Source: CAIVND01 sp035532075 (lineage in GTDB: Bacteria > Actinomycetota > Acidimicrobiia > Acidimicrobiales > Bog-793). From it: a DNA stretch of 6,072 nt. The DNA lies in contig DATKRV010000075.1 of NCBI GenBank assembly GCA_035532075.1, positions 1 to 6,072 of the forward strand. Reading direction: 5' to 3'. A program made the position numbers and the translations under genes. This document shows, piece by piece, positions 5,840 to 6,072 of this stretch (position 1 is the stretch's first letter; each line of letters begins with the position of its first letter). The notes under the pieces are model-generated. The model did not search any database. It was not told where the DNA came from and worked only from the letters and a program-made list of their open reading frames with translations.

Positions 5840-6072
5840 TAGCGGTAGATCTCCGAGCCACCTGCAACAAACTCGGTGGCCTTGTCTTTCAGCCCAATTT
5901 CGACGCCGACAATATCGTCAGTCTCGACCAGAGCTCCGCGTCGTAGATCGTGGCTGATGCGCATGGAACAGAATTTCGGGCCACACATCGAACAGAAGTG
6001 AGCCGTCTTTGCTGGCTCTGCGGGCAACGTCTCGTCGTGATAGGAGCGCGCCGTCTCCGGGTCAAGGGCAAG
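5839..6072 (-). CDS. thiC: Phosphomethylpyrimidine synthase (ThiC), C-terminal end, 5'-truncated by window edge
   Basis: ThiC rearranges 5-aminoimidazole ribotide into hydroxymethylpyrimidine phosphate, the pyrimidine half of thiamine, by an unusual radical-SAM reaction. Only the last 77 residues and a TAG stop are in view; the full protein is normally over 400 residues. The visible part is the diagnostic end: DPETARSYHDETLP, then AHFCSMCGPKFCSM, whose CxxCxxxxC (Cys 27, 30, 35 of the visible part) binds the iron-sulfur cluster in a disordered C-terminal tail, then a tail ending GGSEIYR. The reading frame is open to the right edge. It lies upstream of fbiC on the same strand, 139 bases away. 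A thiamine pyrophosphate riboswitch, common before thiC, would lie outside the window. I see no damage to the gene. Confidence 0.96.
   Translation of the reverse strand, partial: LALDPETARSYHDETLPAEPAKTAHFCSMCGPKFCSMRISHDLRRGALVETDDIVGVEIGLKDKATEFVAGGSEIYR

Noticed and set aside
5701..5957. Plus-strand open frames of 80-81 codons over the thiC-fbiC gap
   Set aside because: They overlap the thiC coding end on the opposite strand, and neither translation resembles a known small protein.

Overview
The window holds six genes, all on the minus strand. In transcription order (right to left) they are the 3' end of thiC, fbiC, ribD, ribE, ribBA and the first ~135 codons of ribH. It is ordinary, densely coding chromosomal DNA, GC-rich (about 60% by eye). 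I see no mobile element, CRISPR array, tRNA or rRNA, and no gene-free stretch over 300 bases; the two largest gaps are about 140 bases each.

Organism. The F0 synthase is a single CofG-CofH fusion (FbiC type). The GTP cyclohydrolase II domain carries RGHEGRGIG, and the RibD deaminase domain carries TEPIGGDHAE. From memory, mycobacterial homologues share both of these. This points to an actinobacterium or a close relative. The CofH half has a CTFKCRFCAFSKGPLSLNLRG-like iron-sulfur region unlike the mycobacterial form, so a deep-branching actinobacterial lineage (for example Acidimicrobiia-like) or another F420-making phylum such as Chloroflexota is also possible. Taxonomy is inference.

Layout. 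At the right edge (5839-6072) is the C-terminal end of ThiC, the thiamine pyrimidine synthase, with its iron-sulfur CxxCxxxxC motif. A 139-base gap with GC-rich inverted repeats separates it from fbiC (3396-5699). A second gap of 110-140 bases, without a recognisable FMN riboswitch, precedes ribD. From there ribD, ribE, ribBA and ribH are packed tightly: ribD and ribE share one base (TGATG), ribBA starts at or a few bases from the ribE stop, and ribH starts inside the end of ribBA. This is a translationally coupled riboflavin operon that runs off the left edge.

How the genes work together. RibBA supplies both entry branches of riboflavin synthesis, from GTP and from ribulose 5-phosphate. RibD carries the GTP branch toward 5-amino-6-ribitylamino-uracil (5-A-RU, after a phosphatase not seen here). 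RibH condenses 5-A-RU with dihydroxybutanone phosphate, and RibE converts two lumazines into riboflavin and 5-A-RU. FbiC takes the same 5-A-RU plus tyrosine to make F0, the chromophore of coenzyme F420. The window therefore places the enzymes competing for one branch-point metabolite side by side. ThiC adds a third SAM-radical or iron-sulfur cofactor enzyme, but its pathway is separate.

I found no undescribed system. The points worth a second look are the fbiC-rib linkage, a shortened RibD reductase domain, the compact FbiC with a non-mycobacterial CofH half, the uncertain start codons, and the structured thiC-fbiC gap.
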